From: Mucilaginibacter mali
Lineage (GTDB): Bacteria; Bacteroidota; Bacteroidia; Sphingobacteriales; Sphingobacteriaceae
Direction: 5' to 3'
Assembly: GCF_013283875.1 (NCBI RefSeq)
Contig: NZ_CP054139.1
Location: 4,588,001 to 4,652,000, forward strand
DNA: 64,000 bases
How positions within the stretch are numbered: the first letter of the stretch is position 1; each line of letters opens with the position of its first letter. Shown piece after piece: positions 62,588 to 64,000 of the stretch. The position numbers and the translations under genes are program-made. The notes beneath the pieces were generated by a model. That model did not search any database and was not told the DNA's origin. It worked only from the letters and a program-made list of their open reading frames with translations.

Positions 62588-62809
62588 ATGCTTAAAAAAG
62601 GAGAACATATTGAAGGTACCCCTGCAGAACTACAGGTCCTGTTAGACCAGGATGCCGAAGCGAACACGTTTTTCGAAAGCCTGTCCAAATCGTACCGACA
62701 GGGCTATTGCGATTGGGTAGGCTCGGCCAAGCAGGAGGATACCCGCAAGGTACGCGCCGGCAAGGCGTTGATTATGCTGCAAAATAAGCAGAAGACGTTG
62801 AAGACCTGA
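62588..62809 (+). CDS. YdeI/OmpD-associated family protein, short form
   Basis: 73 residues, 6 bases after the DUF4199 gene. The sequence FFESLSKSYRQGYCDWVGSAKQEDTRKVRAGKALIML matches the C-terminal YdeI (bacteriocin-protection/OmdA) motif FxxLSxSxxxxYxxWIxxAKxxETRxxR. The N-terminal domain of longer members is absent. Function unknown. Confidence 0.82.
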   Translation: MLKKGEHIEGTPAELQVLLDQDAEANTFFESLSKSYRQGYCDWVGSAKQEDTRKVRAGKALIMLQNKQKTLKT

Positions 62810-62910
62810 CCGCTGATTTTAAGGTGATTTTTTGATTTCGCTGATACTTTAATCAGTAATAATAATTTTTTCCCCCGAGGCCTGTGTCATCACAAGCCTT
62901 TTGCATTTCC

Positions 62911-63011
62911 GCGTTAGGGATTGCAGTGGAAAGCCCACAGCCGCTAAAGGGAAGCGGGTTGGCCACGGCGAGGACTTGGAACGGATAGCCCGGCCGCAGG
63001 CAACGCCCTAA
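62911..63011. ncRNA. Candidate structured repeat or RNA element
   Basis: Outer pairing TTAGGG (62914-62919) with CCCTAA (63006-63011). Inside are two related units, GCAGTGGAAAGCCCACAG and GGAACGGATAGCCCGGCC. No coding frame. GC-rich against an AT-rich surround. Identity unknown; it may be a non-coding RNA or a mobile mini-element. Confidence 0.4.
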
Positions 63012-63311
63012 ATATCCGGAACCGGCCAGTTGAAATAATCGCTGTAGCCTATTGGATACCAAATACCCCTTGCTGCTGGCGGAGCCCCTATATTAAGTAA
63101 AACATGCCCTGCTTCTAAAGTTGAAACATCCACATTTTCTATTAGCTTTTTTAATTGGTGCAACAAGTTTGCCTGAAAATACCTTTTGTTGTAACAGGTG
63201 GATAGCATCGTCAAAATTGTATGCAGTTAGGCCACATCCCATCGCCAGTCCTATCGGCAATTCGCTGTAGGTTTTGTATTCAAACTCAAACCAGTACCTT
63301 GTCAGTTCCAT
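63008..63311 (-). pseudogene. Small protein gene split by a frameshift in an A-run
   Basis: From ATG 63311 the frame reads MELTRYWFEFEYKTYSELPIG ... KLVAPIKK. At a run of six A (plus strand T-run about 63144-63149) the next frame continues LIENVDVSTLEAGHVLLNIG ... GIWYPIGYSDYF and ends at 63008. Joined, they give about 100 residues with the pattern of a conserved hypothetical protein. One base lost or gained would restore it. Confidence 0.6.
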
Positions 63312-63393
63312 CACCTTGCTGCAATTTCCTATTCAATTTGTACAACCAATATAACAAAACTATACCTTTGATTATATTTTGATATACAGAACT

Positions 63394-63708
63394 ATGAAAG
63401 AAATATCGGTACAGGACCTGAAACAGAAATTAGATAGCGGCGAAGACTTCCAGCTGGTGGATGTGCGCGAAGATTTTGAGTACGAAATGTCGAACCTGGG
63501 CGGCACGCTGATCCCGCTGGGCGGCATATTGATCGAGACCGAAAAGATAGCTACAGACAAACCCGTAGTGGTAATGTGCCGCAGCGGCAAGCGCAGCGCA
63601 GTGGCCATTATGCAGTTAGAATCGCAGGGCTTTGTCAATTTATATAACCTGCAGGGTGGCATTACCGCCTGGGCGCAGGAAATTGACCCGTCATTACAAG
63701 TTTATTAA
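63394..63708 (+). CDS. Rhodanese-domain protein
   Basis: 104 residues from ATG 63394, which begins MKEISVQDLKQKL; a TTG upstream lacks support. The single rhodanese domain has the active-site C62 in VVMCRSGKRSA and the LVDVREDFEYE motif. It transfers sulfane sulfur between thiols. It is followed 3 bases later by a small membrane protein gene. Confidence 0.93.
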   Translation: MKEISVQDLKQKLDSGEDFQLVDVREDFEYEMSNLGGTLIPLGGILIETEKIATDKPVVVMCRSGKRSAVAIMQLESQGFVNLYNLQGGITAWAQEIDPSLQVY

Positions 63709-63711
63709 GCC

Positions 63712-63894
63712 ATGGCACTTAAATTGTTTTTAAATGTGCTGTACACCATCGGCATATTTGTGTGCGCGGCTATTGTTTACTGGGCATTCCCGTTGCAACG
63801 GTACGAGTTTGTGATAGGTGGCGTGTTTGTTGCCGGCCTGTTCATTATTTTGAAGATAAAGCTGCTAAAGGAGTTGAGAACGCCTAAAAAGTAA
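63712..63894 (+). CDS. Small two-helix membrane protein
   Basis: 60 residues with two membrane helices (about 3-24 and 32-52) and a basic C-terminus (LLKELRTPKK). It starts 3 bases after the rhodanese stop, so it is co-transcribed. Homologues of this size are known in Sphingobacteriaceae, but function is unknown. Confidence 0.75.
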   Translation: MALKLFLNVLYTIGIFVCAAIVYWAFPLQRYEFVIGGVFVAGLFIILKIKLLKELRTPKK

Positions 63895-64000
63895 CCTCGA
63901 AATCAACCTGTATGCGACCCAGTTGCTTTAGATCTGTTTCCAAGTATCAAAGGGGAGAAGACGGCAAGCGCACTTCTATAATATTGTTGGATAAACAGAT

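Noticed and set aside
62853..63062. 69-codon minus-strand frame
   Set aside because: It overlaps the GC-rich structured element and the end of the frameshifted gene and shows no protein pattern.
63895..64000. Possible start or end of a further gene at the right edge
   Set aside because: About 105 bases with stops in most frames; a minus-strand tail is possible but cannot be supported.

Overview
This window looks like a chromosomal segment of a Bacteroidota bacterium, most likely family Sphingobacteriaceae (Mucilaginibacter/Pedobacter-like). The evidence is a SusC/SusD pair with glycoside hydrolases, Bacteroidota-specific families (DUF3127, DUF3078, DUF4197, DUF4199, IPExxxVDY), a bactofilin next to M23 peptidases, and many upstream regions carrying the Bacteroidota -7 box TAnnTTTG in place of an E. 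coli-type -10. No rRNA, tRNA or CRISPR array was recognised. The genus is an inference from gene families, not from a marker gene.

Layout. 0-7 kb: 5' part of an FtsX/LolE-like permease, a complete IS1182-type element, an MBL-fold hydrolase, and an amidohydrolase-M1 aminopeptidase operon. 7.4-10.3 kb: bacilliredoxin, then two paralogous M23 peptidases and a bactofilin (cell-shape module). 10.6-16.7 kb: ahcY, several orphan envelope proteins, a proline-iminopeptidase-like hydrolase, a transposase remnant fused to a DUF3738 gene remnant, and DUF3078. 16.8-21.2 kb: housekeeping block acpP-fabF-rnc, divergent from IPExxxVDY-pyk across a 20-bp perfect palindrome. 21.3-34.8 kb: carbohydrate-utilisation locus (RraA-like, GH2, SusC, SusD, BNR-repeat protein, 3-hydroxyacyl-CoA-type dehydrogenase on the minus strand; GH36 alpha-galactosidase diverging). 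34.8-45.4 kb: FMN reductase, an RprXY-like two-component pair with a divergent secreted protein, DUF3127 with an SSB-like tail, a THUMP methyltransferase, a small XRE regulator, an HD hydrolase, a porin and a lipid A-type acyltransferase. 45.4-54.8 kb: a second clan GH-D enzyme, then UbiA, YceI, type III polyketide synthase, FAD oxidoreductase and methyltransferase (a candidate alkylresorcinol/quinone pathway), running into a PhoR-like kinase and a DUF47-Pit phosphate uptake operon with a PhoP-box-like direct repeat. 54.8-64 kb: DUF4197, MaoC, a TonB-like protein, a histidine kinase whose sensor domain carries the copper/ethylene-binding residues of plant ETR1, its single-domain response regulator, nnr, a membrane-bound LuxR regulator, small proteins, a frameshifted gene and a rhodanese.

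The two most notable systems are the ethylene-receptor-like two-component pair (57.7-59.8 kb) and the type III PKS cluster (47.5-52.0 kb). Intergenic regions are rich in short interspersed inverted-repeat elements of at least five families, which explain most of the non-coding space.
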